From contig NZ_CP010054.1 of NCBI RefSeq assembly GCF_000801315.1, positions 3,782,001 to 3,846,000 of the forward strand: a stretch of DNA of 64,000 nt. The letters run 5' to 3'. How positions within the stretch are numbered: position 1 is the stretch's first letter; the number at the start of each line of letters is the position of its first letter. Origin of the DNA: Hymenobacter sp. DG25B (lineage in GTDB: Bacteria; Bacteroidota; Bacteroidia; Cytophagales; Hymenobacteraceae). The notes beneath the pieces were generated by a model. The model did not search any database. It saw only the letters and a program-made list of their open reading frames with translations, and had not been told where the DNA came from. The position numbers and the translations under genes were made by a program. Positions 51,139-58,322 of this stretch are shown in pieces.

Positions 51139-51175
51139 AAAAAAGGCCACCTCTCAGGTAGAGGTGGCCTTTTTT
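51139..51175. terminator. Bidirectional terminator
   Basis: AAAAAGGCCACCTCT is perfectly inverted around CAGGT and flanked by A- and T-runs, between the convergent PKD lipoprotein and FrnE-like genes. Confidence 0.9.
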
Positions 51176-51191
51176 ATTCACTTAGCCGGAG

Positions 51192-51902
51192 TTAGCAGGT
51201 GCCGCTTTCCAGGTCGCAGGCGGCGTCTTCGGCGCCGGCCAGCTGCACGGGCTGCGGGCGGGCTTCCTCCCACACTTTCTGCAGCACCTCCTCAAACAGC
51301 TCGGCGGGTTGCGCGCCGGACACCGCATACTTATCGTCGAAGACGAAATAGGGCACGCCGCGCACCCCAATCTGGCGGGCCTGGTACTCATCGTGGCGCA
51401 CTTCCTGGGTGAAGTCATCAGACTGCAGCAGGTGCTCTACCTCGGTGGCGGGCAGTGGCAGCTCGGCGGCCAGGCGCGTGAGCGTGGCGGGGTCATTAAT
51501 ATCGAGGCCCTCTTCCAGATACGCCTTGAACAGGCGCTCTTCGGCGGCATCCTGCAGGCCGTGCTGTTTGGCCAGATGAATCAGGCGGTGCGCCCGCAGG
51601 GAGTTGGCGGGCACCACCCGGTCAAAGTCGAATGCCAGACCTTCGCCGGCGGCCATCTGAGCCATGTTGGCGCTCATTTCCCGGGCCCACGCTTCGGTGT
51701 TGCCGTATTTGGCGGCCAGGCGGGTGTACTGATTTACGCCGGGCTCGGGGTTGGCTTCGGGGTCCAGCTCAAAGCTCCGCCACTGCACTTCTACCAGGTC
51801 GCGCTGCGGGAAGCGGGCCATGGCCGTTTCCAAGCGCCGCTTGCCAATGTAGCAGAACGGACACAGGATATCAGACCAGATTTCAACGGTTATCTTTTTC
51901 AT
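51192..51902 (-). CDS. DsbA-family oxidoreductase, FrnE-like
   Basis: 236-residue thioredoxin-fold protein of the FrnE group. The active site is C14-P-F-C17 in EIWSDILCPFCYIGKRRLETA, with the cis-proline loop IGVRGVPYFVFDDKYAVSGAQP near residue 180. The inserted helical domain (about 60-165) contains SLRAHRLIHLAKQHGLQDAAEERLFKAYLEEGLDI. It has no signal peptide, so it works in the cytoplasm, as FrnE of Deinococcus does in redox stress. The end carries an additional cysteine pair (AACDLESGTC), also reported outside the CxxC site in FrnE-type enzymes. The gene is divergent from the lipoprotein gene at 52043. Confidence 0.93.
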   Translation of the reverse strand: MKKITVEIWSDILCPFCYIGKRRLETAMARFPQRDLVEVQWRSFELDPEANPEPGVNQYTRLAAKYGNTEAWAREMSANMAQMAAGEGLAFDFDRVVPANSLRAHRLIHLAKQHGLQDAAEERLFKAYLEEGLDINDPATLTRLAAELPLPATEVEHLLQSDDFTQEVRHDEYQARQIGVRGVPYFVFDDKYAVSGAQPAELFEEVLQKVWEEARPQPVQLAGAEDAACDLESGTC

Positions 51903-52042
51903 GAAAGTAGAGTCGGATTATAGGATGTTGTATAAGCCGGATGCCGGCCAAAAGGTTTCCCGAAGCAGAACGGGCACAAACGGGCCGAAATTATGCGTAT
52001 TCTTACACCGTAACCTACGTCTGCCTCTTCTCCTATTTTCTG

Positions 52043-52615
52043 ATGAAACGCTTTCTTCTGCCGCTGCTGAGCGTAGCCCTGCTGGCTGCCTGCAACCCCA
52101 CCACCCAGCCCGCCGAGCAGCCCACCACCGCCACCCCGGCCCAGACCGCCGATGCCGATACCGCGGCGGCCGATGCCACCGCCACCGCGCCCTCTACACA
52201 AACCCCAACCGCCCCGGCTACTGCCCCGGAGGCGCCCGCCGTGGACGACGTGCGCCTGTCTCTGCGCTTTAAGCCCGTAGCAGGGGCGCAGCCAGCCCGC
52301 ACGCAGGCTTTCCTGAAGCTGCAGGGCAAGGAAACCAAGGAAGTAGACCTGGGCACCTTCCCCGGCAAGCCTGATGTAATAGACGCAGCCAAAGCCAAAC
52401 GCGCCGGCTACCCGGCAGGCTGGATAACCGGTTTCCGCACCTATGACGGCGCTTCCGGCACCGGCGCCGATGTGGCCATTCTGCCGGGCGCCGATGCCAC
52501 CCACCTGCGCATTATGCAGCGCCGCATAGACGAAGCCGCCACCGAAACCTACACCTTTCAGGTAGCCCGCGAGCTAAGCCTGGACAGCCCCAGCAACCTC
52601 AGCGCCGCTAAGTAG
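52043..52615 (+). CDS. Putative lipoprotein with Thr/Ala-rich linker
   Basis: 190 residues from ATG 52043 with lipoprotein signal MKRFLLPLLSVALLAACNP. Residues ~20-75 are a low-complexity, threonine/alanine/proline-rich tether, which would hold the folded part off the membrane. The folded domain (about 76-190) has strands VRLSLRFKPVAG, ETKEVDLGTFPG, GWITGFRTYDGASGTGADVAIL and a C-terminal TYTFQVARELSL. I do not recognise a family. After the cysteine there is no acidic export signal, so an inner-leaflet outer-membrane position is likely. The DUF1905 gene follows only seven bases later, suggesting cotranscription. Confidence 0.82.
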   Translation: MKRFLLPLLSVALLAACNPTTQPAEQPTTATPAQTADADTAAADATATAPSTQTPTAPATAPEAPAVDDVRLSLRFKPVAGAQPARTQAFLKLQGKETKEVDLGTFPGKPDVIDAAKAKRAGYPAGWITGFRTYDGASGTGADVAILPGADATHLRIMQRRIDEAATETYTFQVARELSLDSPSNLSAAK

Positions 52616-52622
52616 AAACTTT

Positions 52623-53108
52623 ATGCCCGGCTTTGCCTGCTCATTTACGGCCCTGCTGGAGCCCGGCGGCCCCAGCTTTATGCCCACCCAGATTGTGGTG
52701 GTGCCCCTGCCGGCAGTAGTGGCACTGGGCGGCAAAGCTACGCGCCGCGTGGCGGGCACCCTCAATGGGCACCCCGTGCGCCTGGGCCTGCTGCCGCTGA
52801 AAACCGGGGAGCGGTTTCTGATGATCAACAAAGCCCTCTGCCAGGCCGCCGGCGTGCAGTTGGGCCAGCCCGTAACTCTCACGCTTAATCCCGACCCCAC
52901 CCCCGACCACGTGGACCTGCCCGACGAGTTGTCCGAGGCATTGGCCGCGTGGCCGGAGGCGGAGGCGGGATTTCAGCGCTACAGTGGGAGCCATCGGCGG
53001 GCTATGGCCCAGCACGTAGGCACCGCCAAGCTGGCCGAAACCCGGGCCCGGCGGGCCGTAGAGCTGGCCGAACGGCTGGCCACGGGGCGCCACCCCTTCC
53101 GCAAATAG
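52623..53108 (+). CDS. DUF1905/YdeI-OmpD-associated domain protein
   Basis: 161 residues. The first half is a DUF1905 beta-barrel (FTALLEPGGPSFMPTQIVVVP ... RRVAGTLNGHPVRLGLLPLKTGERFLMINKALCQAAGVQLGQPVTLTLNPD), the second half the YdeI/OmpD-associated helical part (DHVDLPDELSEALAAWPEAEAGFQRYSGSHRRAMAQHVGTAKLAETRARRAVELAERLATG). These two are commonly fused in Bacteroidota and Actinobacteria. The function is unknown; there is no signal peptide, so it is cytoplasmic. It begins seven bases after the lipoprotein gene and converges on the yitT-type gene, with 11 bases between the stops. Confidence 0.9.
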   Translation: MPGFACSFTALLEPGGPSFMPTQIVVVPLPAVVALGGKATRRVAGTLNGHPVRLGLLPLKTGERFLMINKALCQAAGVQLGQPVTLTLNPDPTPDHVDLPDELSEALAAWPEAEAGFQRYSGSHRRAMAQHVGTAKLAETRARRAVELAERLATGRHPFRK

Positions 53109-53119
53109 GCCGCCGTGCC

Positions 53120-54217
53120 TTAGTGCAGGGGCCGGCGTTTCATCAGCCCACCGCGGGCATCGCGCACTTTTTGCATCACTACAAAGGCCTCGGCATCAAT
53201 CTTATTAATCTCATTGCTCAGCTGCGTTACCTCTAGCCGGGTAACCACAGTGAAGATGACATCAACGCTGCGCAGGTGGGCGCCGTGGGTGCCGTAGCCC
53301 CGGTTGCAGGTGTAAATAGTGGCCCCGCGGTGCATCTTATCGGTTATCATTTCCCGAATGGTTTCGCTGCGGGGCGAAATAATCGTAACGCCGGTATATT
53401 CCTCAATGCCCACTACAATAAAATCGACGGTGCGGGCGGCGGCCAGGTAGGCCAGCACAGAGAACAGGGCGGTTTCAATGGAGAGCAGCCAGGCTGCAAT
53501 ACCGAAGATAACTATATTAATAATCAGGATGATGTCGCCCATAGAGAGCGGCAGCCGCCTGCTGATATACACGGCCAGGATTTCGGTACCGTCCAGCACG
53601 GCTCCGCCGCGTACGGCCAGGCCAATGCCTCCACCCAGGAAAAACCCACCAAATACGGCAATCAGCAGCTTATCGTGGGTGAGCGTGGGGAACGATACAA
53701 ATAACAGCACCAGGGACAGTGCGAAAATGGCAGCCAAGCTTTTCAGGGCAAATTCACGGCCTATCTGAAAGTAGCCCAGCACAATAAAAGGAACGTTGAT
53801 AACTACAATCAGCAAGGAGAGAGAAATACCGGTCAGCTGACTGACCAGCAGTGAAATACCGGTTACGCCGCCGTCAATGAAGCCATTAGGCAGCAAAAAG
53901 CCTTTCAGACCCAGTGCCGCTGAAAATACCCCGCCCAGAATGATGGCGGATTGCAGCACCAAACGTAGCAGCCAGCGCTTGGAGCGCAGGAAAAACCGCA
54001 TGGCCTTAATAGGCTTATGGCGCAGTTTGGGAGCCCACTCAGGTTTTACGAGCGGGGGTGGTGGCATGTCCAGGGGCAGCGGCGCCGCATCTCCATTATC
54101 GAGTTGCAACTCCAGGTACACTGGCGTGGCATCCAGCAGCGGGGGGTCTTTGGTTGTGATGGGGGCTCCGTCGAGGCTACGGGTAGCCACGGGCGGAGGG
54201 TAGGGTTGAACTAGCAT
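53120..54217 (-). CDS. YitT-family membrane protein with DUF2179 domain
   Basis: 365 residues. An N-terminal soluble, proline-rich stretch of about 75 residues precedes five to six membrane helices (about 85-280), with the family motifs GLKGFLLPNGFIDGGVTGISLLVSQLTG and GGIGLAVRGGAVLDGTEILAVYISRRLPLSMG. The C-terminal cytoplasmic DUF2179 domain is YTGVTIISPRSETIREMITDKMHRGATIYTCNRGYGTHGAHLRSVDVIFTVVTRLEV. YitT proteins are widespread and of unknown transport function. The long N-terminal extension is unusual, and later starts are possible (for instance near MRFFLRSKRWLLRL); no choice can be made from the sequence. Confidence 0.9.
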   Translation of the reverse strand: MLVQPYPPPVATRSLDGAPITTKDPPLLDATPVYLELQLDNGDAAPLPLDMPPPPLVKPEWAPKLRHKPIKAMRFFLRSKRWLLRLVLQSAIILGGVFSAALGLKGFLLPNGFIDGGVTGISLLVSQLTGISLSLLIVVINVPFIVLGYFQIGREFALKSLAAIFALSLVLLFVSFPTLTHDKLLIAVFGGFFLGGGIGLAVRGGAVLDGTEILAVYISRRLPLSMGDIILIINIVIFGIAAWLLSIETALFSVLAYLAAARTVDFIVVGIEEYTGVTIISPRSETIREMITDKMHRGATIYTCNRGYGTHGAHLRSVDVIFTVVTRLEVTQLSNEINKIDAEAFVVMQKVRDARGGLMKRRPLH

Positions 54218-54452
54218 GACTCAGCAGGAAAAAGAACGTTCGGTTTGCTTAAACAGCACATGCACCGGCCCGGGGACCGGCCCTTACGTAAACACACCGC
54301 ATAGCGCGCACGGCGTCAGGAACGTAACCAAGATACACGCGCCGACAGCCGACATCAATACTCAGAGTAGGTATTCTATCAGAGTACTTAACGGCCCCGG
54401 CCGCCGGCCCTAAGTATCTAAATGGTTAGTTCCTGTTTATTTTGGCAGCCGA

Positions 54453-55499
54453 ATGACTTCTGCTGATCAGCTGCTCACTATCCGGGCCATCCGGCAGGAA
54501 ACTGCGGATGTAAAAACCTTTGTGCTGGATGCCCCGGCCGGTACGGCGCCGCCCTACCAGGCCGGGCAGTATCTCACGCTGGTGCACCAGGTATACGGGC
54601 GGGAAGTGCGCCGCTCCTACTCCATCAGCTCGGCCCCGGTGCTGCACGAGCCCCTCAGCATTACGGTGAAGCGCGTAGAAAACGGGCTTATATCGCGCCG
54701 GCTCATTGACCAGGCCCGGCCCGGCGACACGCTGACCACCATTGGCGCGGCCGGCTTTTTCACCCTGCCCCCGGAAATCGAGGCATTTCAGCAGCTGGTA
54801 CTGGTAGCGGCGGGCAGCGGCATCACGCCCATTTTTGCGCTGCTGAAAACGGCTCTGCATGCCCACCCGCACCTGCGCGTGCTGCTGCTATACAGTAACC
54901 GCACCCCCGAAAGCACCATTTTCCGGGAGGAGCTGCTGGCGCTGGCCCGGCAGTTTCCCGAGCGCCTGCACCTGGAAATGCTTTTCAGTAACAACCCCGA
55001 TCTGGCCCGGGCCCGACTGTATAAAGAGCTACTGGAAGAGCTGGTGCTGCGCTACACTACGGCCCCGCCCCAGGGTACGCTGGCGTACCTGTGCGGCCCG
55101 CTCAACTTTATGCGCATGGCCACCTACGGCCTCCACGAAGTGGGCCTGCCGCTCAGCCACATCCGGCGGGAGCAGTTTAACCCCGATTCTTCTACCGTGC
55201 CCCACTCCGTGCCGCCGGATACCGATGCGCACCGGGTATGGCTGCGCTTCCGGGGGCAGGAGCACCAGCTGCTGGTGCAGTACCCGCACACCATTTTACA
55301 GGCTGCGCGCCGCCAGGGGCTGCTGCTGCCCTACAGCTGCGAGGCAGGCCAGTGCGGCCAATGCGCCGCCCGCTGCACGGCCGGGCAAGTGTGGATGGCC
55401 CTGAATGAAGTGCTGACCGACCGGGAAACCTCCCGCGGCCTGGTGCTCACCTGTACCGGCTACCCCATTGGCGACACTGATGTGCAGCTGGAAATGTAG
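54453..55499 (+). CDS. PaaE-like ferredoxin reductase (FAD/NAD(P)H with 2Fe-2S)
   Basis: 348 residues, three domains as in PaaE/Hcr. An FAD-binding barrel (about 5-105) with QYLTLVHQVYGREVRRSYSISSAP; an NAD(P)H domain (about 110-235) with LVLVAAGSGITPIFALLKTAL and AYLCGPLNFMRM; a C-terminal plant-type 2Fe-2S ferredoxin domain with C296, C301, C304 and C334 as cluster ligands (CEAGQCGQC ... LVLTC). It passes electrons from NAD(P)H to a partner oxygenase or reductase; no oxygenase gene is in the window, so the partner is unknown. The promoter-like TTATTTTG lies just upstream at 54436-54443. Confidence 0.93.
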   Translation: MTSADQLLTIRAIRQETADVKTFVLDAPAGTAPPYQAGQYLTLVHQVYGREVRRSYSISSAPVLHEPLSITVKRVENGLISRRLIDQARPGDTLTTIGAAGFFTLPPEIEAFQQLVLVAAGSGITPIFALLKTALHAHPHLRVLLLYSNRTPESTIFREELLALARQFPERLHLEMLFSNNPDLARARLYKELLEELVLRYTTAPPQGTLAYLCGPLNFMRMATYGLHEVGLPLSHIRREQFNPDSSTVPHSVPPDTDAHRVWLRFRGQEHQLLVQYPHTILQAARRQGLLLPYSCEAGQCGQCAARCTAGQVWMALNEVLTDRETSRGLVLTCTGYPIGDTDVQLEM

Positions 55500-55513
55500 C
55501 GCCCGAGGGACGC

Positions 55514-55927
55514 TTAATTGGGCAGGCTGCGCAGCCAGTCTTTAGCGGCTTCAATGTCTTCGAAAAACTGCATCTCAAACTGGGTGCCGATGCGCTGATG
55601 CAGATCCTTAATAGAGAGCTGCCCGAAAATACCCGGCGACAAGACGTGGGCGAAATAGCGCAGCCCGGCTTGTATAATCAGTGGCGTCCAGACCTGAGCA
55701 ATCCAATCGTTGGCCTCCAGGAATCGGCCTACCAGCTCCTGGTGGTCGTTTAGCAGCTTGGGGCAGGGCTCGGCGCGCAGCATATCTACGTACGCCAGGC
55801 CGCCTTCCATAACCGTCTGTTTGGTTTGGACGCCTATCCAGTGGTCATATATCCAGCCCTCGGTCCGGTTGCGCTCCGCAGTAAGGTATATATGCCCATC
55901 GGGCCGGCGAAAAGTGAGAGCAGACAT
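55514..55927 (-). CDS. STAS-like small protein, paralogue B
   Basis: 137 residues. It shares the three-paralogue pattern: EGWIYDHWIG (strand ending W-x-G), a helix with GG-x-x-Y, CPKLLNDHQELVGRF (C-P-x-L-L-N-D), WIAQVWTPLIIQAGLRYFAHVLSP and a final helix IEAAKDWLRSLPN. It is a tandem neighbour of paralogue C, 82 bases away on the same strand, and is more distant from paralogue A at 46107-46502. The reductase gene converges on it with 14 bases between the stops. The function is unknown. Confidence 0.82.
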   Translation of the reverse strand: MSALTFRRPDGHIYLTAERNRTEGWIYDHWIGVQTKQTVMEGGLAYVDMLRAEPCPKLLNDHQELVGRFLEANDWIAQVWTPLIIQAGLRYFAHVLSPGIFGQLSIKDLHQRIGTQFEMQFFEDIEAAKDWLRSLPN

Positions 55928-56009
55928 AGAGAAATCAGACGAAAAATATTCAGGCTAACTAGAAGCCTGCGGGGGATATAGGTGCCTTGCCGGCCCGGTA
56001 GTGGCTTAT

Positions 56010-56408
56010 CTATTGGCGGGCTAGCCACTCATAGGCGGCGGCTACCTCATCAAAGGCAGCCACTACGGGCATGTTGGCTTCATGGGGCTGGGCCAGATCA
56101 AATATCAGCCGGCTGTAGATATGCGGCGAGTATACCCAGGCTATATGGCGCAGCCCGGCCGCGGCTATTTCCGGCAGCCACACCCGCCGGCCCCACATCA
56201 TGCCTTCGGACCAGGGCTTCGTAATCAGGGTATTATCGTTTAAAATCTTGGTACAGCCCTCGGCCTGCAGGAGTTCGGTGAGTTGGCGGCAGCCCTGTTC
56301 TACTCGCTCTTGGTTCAACTCGCCCTGCCATTGCGCATACAGCCAGCTATGCTCTACATCATAGGTGATGGAGATGAAGGGTGTAGCGTAGAGAACATTT
56401 GTGGTCAT
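56010..56408 (-). CDS. STAS-like small protein, paralogue C
   Basis: 132 residues: ISITYDVEHSWLYAQWQGEL, helix VEQGCRQLTELLQAEGCTKILNDNTLI, then WGRRVWLPEIAAAGLRHIAWVYSPHIYSRLIF and VVAAFDEVAAAYEWLARQ. The alignment to A (46107-46502) and B (55514-55927) is easy to follow by eye, including the G-C-x-K-I/L-L-N-D centre and the W-x-P-x-x-x-x-A-G-L block. It is the upstream member of a tandem pair with B, so a local duplication is likely. No family function is known to me. Confidence 0.82.
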   Translation of the reverse strand: MTTNVLYATPFISITYDVEHSWLYAQWQGELNQERVEQGCRQLTELLQAEGCTKILNDNTLITKPWSEGMMWGRRVWLPEIAAAGLRHIAWVYSPHIYSRLIFDLAQPHEANMPVVAAFDEVAAAYEWLARQ

Positions 56409-56583
56409 ATCGTGGGCTTTATCCTGAGCTAGTGATGCAAGTCTGTTCCCACGCTACCACTGGTTGGGTTCTGTTGGTACGTAGGGTGTATCGGAAAGGC
56501 TTCATGCTATTCCATGGTTTTTGGCTGGCAAGCTACTTTATTACGCAACTAAGAAGTAAGTCCGAACCGGGGTGCTACTTCGT

Positions 56584-57264
56584 ATGTTAGGTATGCGTAT
56601 GAAAACTATGTTTTTTCTTGTGCTGACGATGCTGAGCATTGCCAGCTGTGATGCCCGGCCGGGCGCCGCCGCCACGGTGGCAACCGAGCAGGACGGGGAG
56701 CGTTTTGCCACGCTGCCCAAGCCGCTGCCCAACGAGGAAGTAGCCACCTTTGCCAGCGGCTGTTTCTGGCGGGCCGAGCACGTGTTTGACAACCTGCGGG
56801 GCGTACGGGCCGCTGTTTCCGGCTATGCCGGCGGCACCACCGCCAACCCCACTTACCAGCAGGTGGGCCACGGCAGCACTGGCCACGCCGAGGCCGTGCA
56901 GGTGTACTACGACCCCAAAGTCATCAGCTATGAAACCTTAGTTAAGGTGTTCTTCGCGCAGCACGACCCCACCACCCTCAACCGCCAGGACCCCGACGTG
57001 GGCCCCGAGTATCGTTCGGTAGCCTTCTATCGCACGCCGCAGGAAAAAGCGCAGCTCATGGCAGAAATACAGCGCGTAAACGCCTCAAAGCGCTATGGCC
57101 GCCCCGTGGTAACGCAGGTGGTACCTTTTAAAGCCTTTTACCCCGCCGAGCAGTACCACCAGCAGTACCTGGTGAAGCACCCGGAGAACCCCTACATTCA
57201 GCACGTTTCGCTGCCCCACTACCAGGAGTTTGCCCGGGAGTTTCCGCAGCTGATTAAGAAGTAG
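56584..57264 (+). CDS. msrA: Peptide-methionine (S)-S-oxide reductase, exported
   Basis: 226 residues from ATG 56584; ATGs at 56593 and 56599 are also possible. The N-terminus is a lipoprotein-type signal (FFLVLTMLSIASC), so this MsrA should repair oxidised proteins in the periplasm. The catalytic site is ASGCFWRAEHVFDNLRGV with C60 (usual motif GCFW), then SGYAGGTTANPTYQQVGHGSTGHAEAVQVYYDP and FFAQHDPTTLNRQDPDVGPEYRS. The C-terminal half holds no further cysteine for recycling, so a single-cysteine mechanism is likely. The signal and length fit periplasmic MsrA of Bacteroidota. No msrB is adjacent. Confidence 0.95.
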   Translation: MLGMRMKTMFFLVLTMLSIASCDARPGAAATVATEQDGERFATLPKPLPNEEVATFASGCFWRAEHVFDNLRGVRAAVSGYAGGTTANPTYQQVGHGSTGHAEAVQVYYDPKVISYETLVKVFFAQHDPTTLNRQDPDVGPEYRSVAFYRTPQEKAQLMAEIQRVNASKRYGRPVVTQVVPFKAFYPAEQYHQQYLVKHPENPYIQHVSLPHYQEFAREFPQLIKK

Positions 57265-57285
57265 AGCCTGCTTACCAGATATCCT

Positions 57286-57320
57286 AAAGCCCCATCCGAT
57301 AAATCGGATGGGGCTTTTTT
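57286..57320. terminator. Bidirectional terminator
   Basis: AAAGCCCCATCCGAT (57286-57300) is perfectly inverted at 57303-57317 with only two bases between the arms and a T-run after it, between the convergent msrA and small hypothetical gene. Confidence 0.88.
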
Positions 57321-57363
57321 GTGACTGATGTACCGGTGGGAGTGCCGGAACGAGCAGATAGAA

Positions 57364-57615
57364 TTAGTCGCTCAGCTCGTCGGTCTGCACGGCCAGGCTT
57401 ATCTCATCGAAGAGCATTTCGATGTGATACACGTCTGTGTTGGGGTTTTGCACCCATTGGGTTAGCGCATGGCAATACGCCTGCAGCAGGGCGTTCTTGC
57501 CTTTCTCCGCGAGGTAGTGCGCATGGAAGTGGCGGAACCGCTCCGTGATTTCCGTACGCATGTGGGGGCCATCACGGCGTGGACCGGAAAGCAATAGGGT
57601 AGGTGGCATGTTCAT
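57364..57615 (-). CDS. Hypothetical small protein
   Basis: 83 residues (MNMPPTLLLSGPRRDGPHMRTEITERFRHFHAHYLAEKGKN...). Most of it is helical, with YCHALTQWVQNPNTDVYHIEMLFDEISLAVQTDELSD at the end. An internal ATG (MRTEITERF) 18 codons later may be the true start, since the helix begins there. I do not recognise a family. The balanced composition and its fit between a shared terminator and a 220-base leader support a real gene. Confidence 0.65.
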   Translation of the reverse strand: MNMPPTLLLSGPRRDGPHMRTEITERFRHFHAHYLAEKGKNALLQAYCHALTQWVQNPNTDVYHIEMLFDEISLAVQTDELSD

Positions 57616-57837
57616 AGAGCAAAATGATAGTATATAATTATGACCCGAGACAATAATACGATTTTTAGTACGTGATTGGTATTCGGATGTTTACCGGCCG
57701 TAATCAGCATGCGTAAAACGCTTTTTGCTTCCCCGCATCCGGAATCTTCGGTTGGCAGCAGGTGATGGATGCAACCTCTTTTTCGGCATTCGTATCTTAG
57801 AAAGACACCCTATCCGCTATTATAAAAATTACTTGTG

Positions 57838-58311
57838 ATGCGTAGTATCTGGAGCATAGCCGGCATGCTGTTGCTGCTGTTTCTGGGCAGCTGGTGGGCC
57901 CAGGCCAGGGACACTGCCCCAACCCAGCACTGGGTATTGCAAACCATAGATGGGCAACCGGTGCGGCTCCATATTTCCAGCCCCGGCTTTCAATCGGCCA
58001 CTGTCTGGAAGGGAGCCTTACCGGGCCAGCTGGACAGCGAAGGGAATTTTCGACCTTCGCTGGAGCTGCGGGTGCGGGCCTTTACCCACGTTATTGCGGC
58101 CATGCTGCACTGTAATGATGAAGCCGTGCAGCTAGAGCTGAACTACGTGAACCTGCTGCAGCAAACCACCCGCTACCGCACCCAAAATGGCTGCCTGTAT
58201 CTGTTTGATGACAGCCATCCGCGGCCCCGTCTGGTATTTGAAACCATGCCCGCCCGGGCCGGCTCGCTCACGGCTTCGGCCGCCGCCGCACCGCTGCCGC
58301 CGGCTATGTAG
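57838..58311 (+). CDS. Secreted META-like protein (diverged)
   Basis: 157 residues from ATG 57838 (a GTG precedes it by one codon). A signal peptide (IAGMLLLLFLGSWWAQA) is clear. The mature part starts HWVLQTIDGQPVRLHI, the usual opening of a META domain, and its end LELNYVNLLQQTTRYRTQNGCLYLFDDSHPRPRLVFE lines up with LEYHYLSALSQTVRYEITGNELRLYGPDNSRQPKLTF of the META lipoprotein at 46633-47073. The central P-C-N motif is missing, so it is a remote copy. The C-terminal tail is alanine/proline-rich. The frame ends 12 bases before the stop of the opposing envelope gene. Confidence 0.75.
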   Translation: MRSIWSIAGMLLLLFLGSWWAQARDTAPTQHWVLQTIDGQPVRLHISSPGFQSATVWKGALPGQLDSEGNFRPSLELRVRAFTHVIAAMLHCNDEAVQLELNYVNLLQQTTRYRTQNGCLYLFDDSHPRPRLVFETMPARAGSLTASAAAAPLPPAM

Positions 58312-58322
58312 TACCCGGGCGT

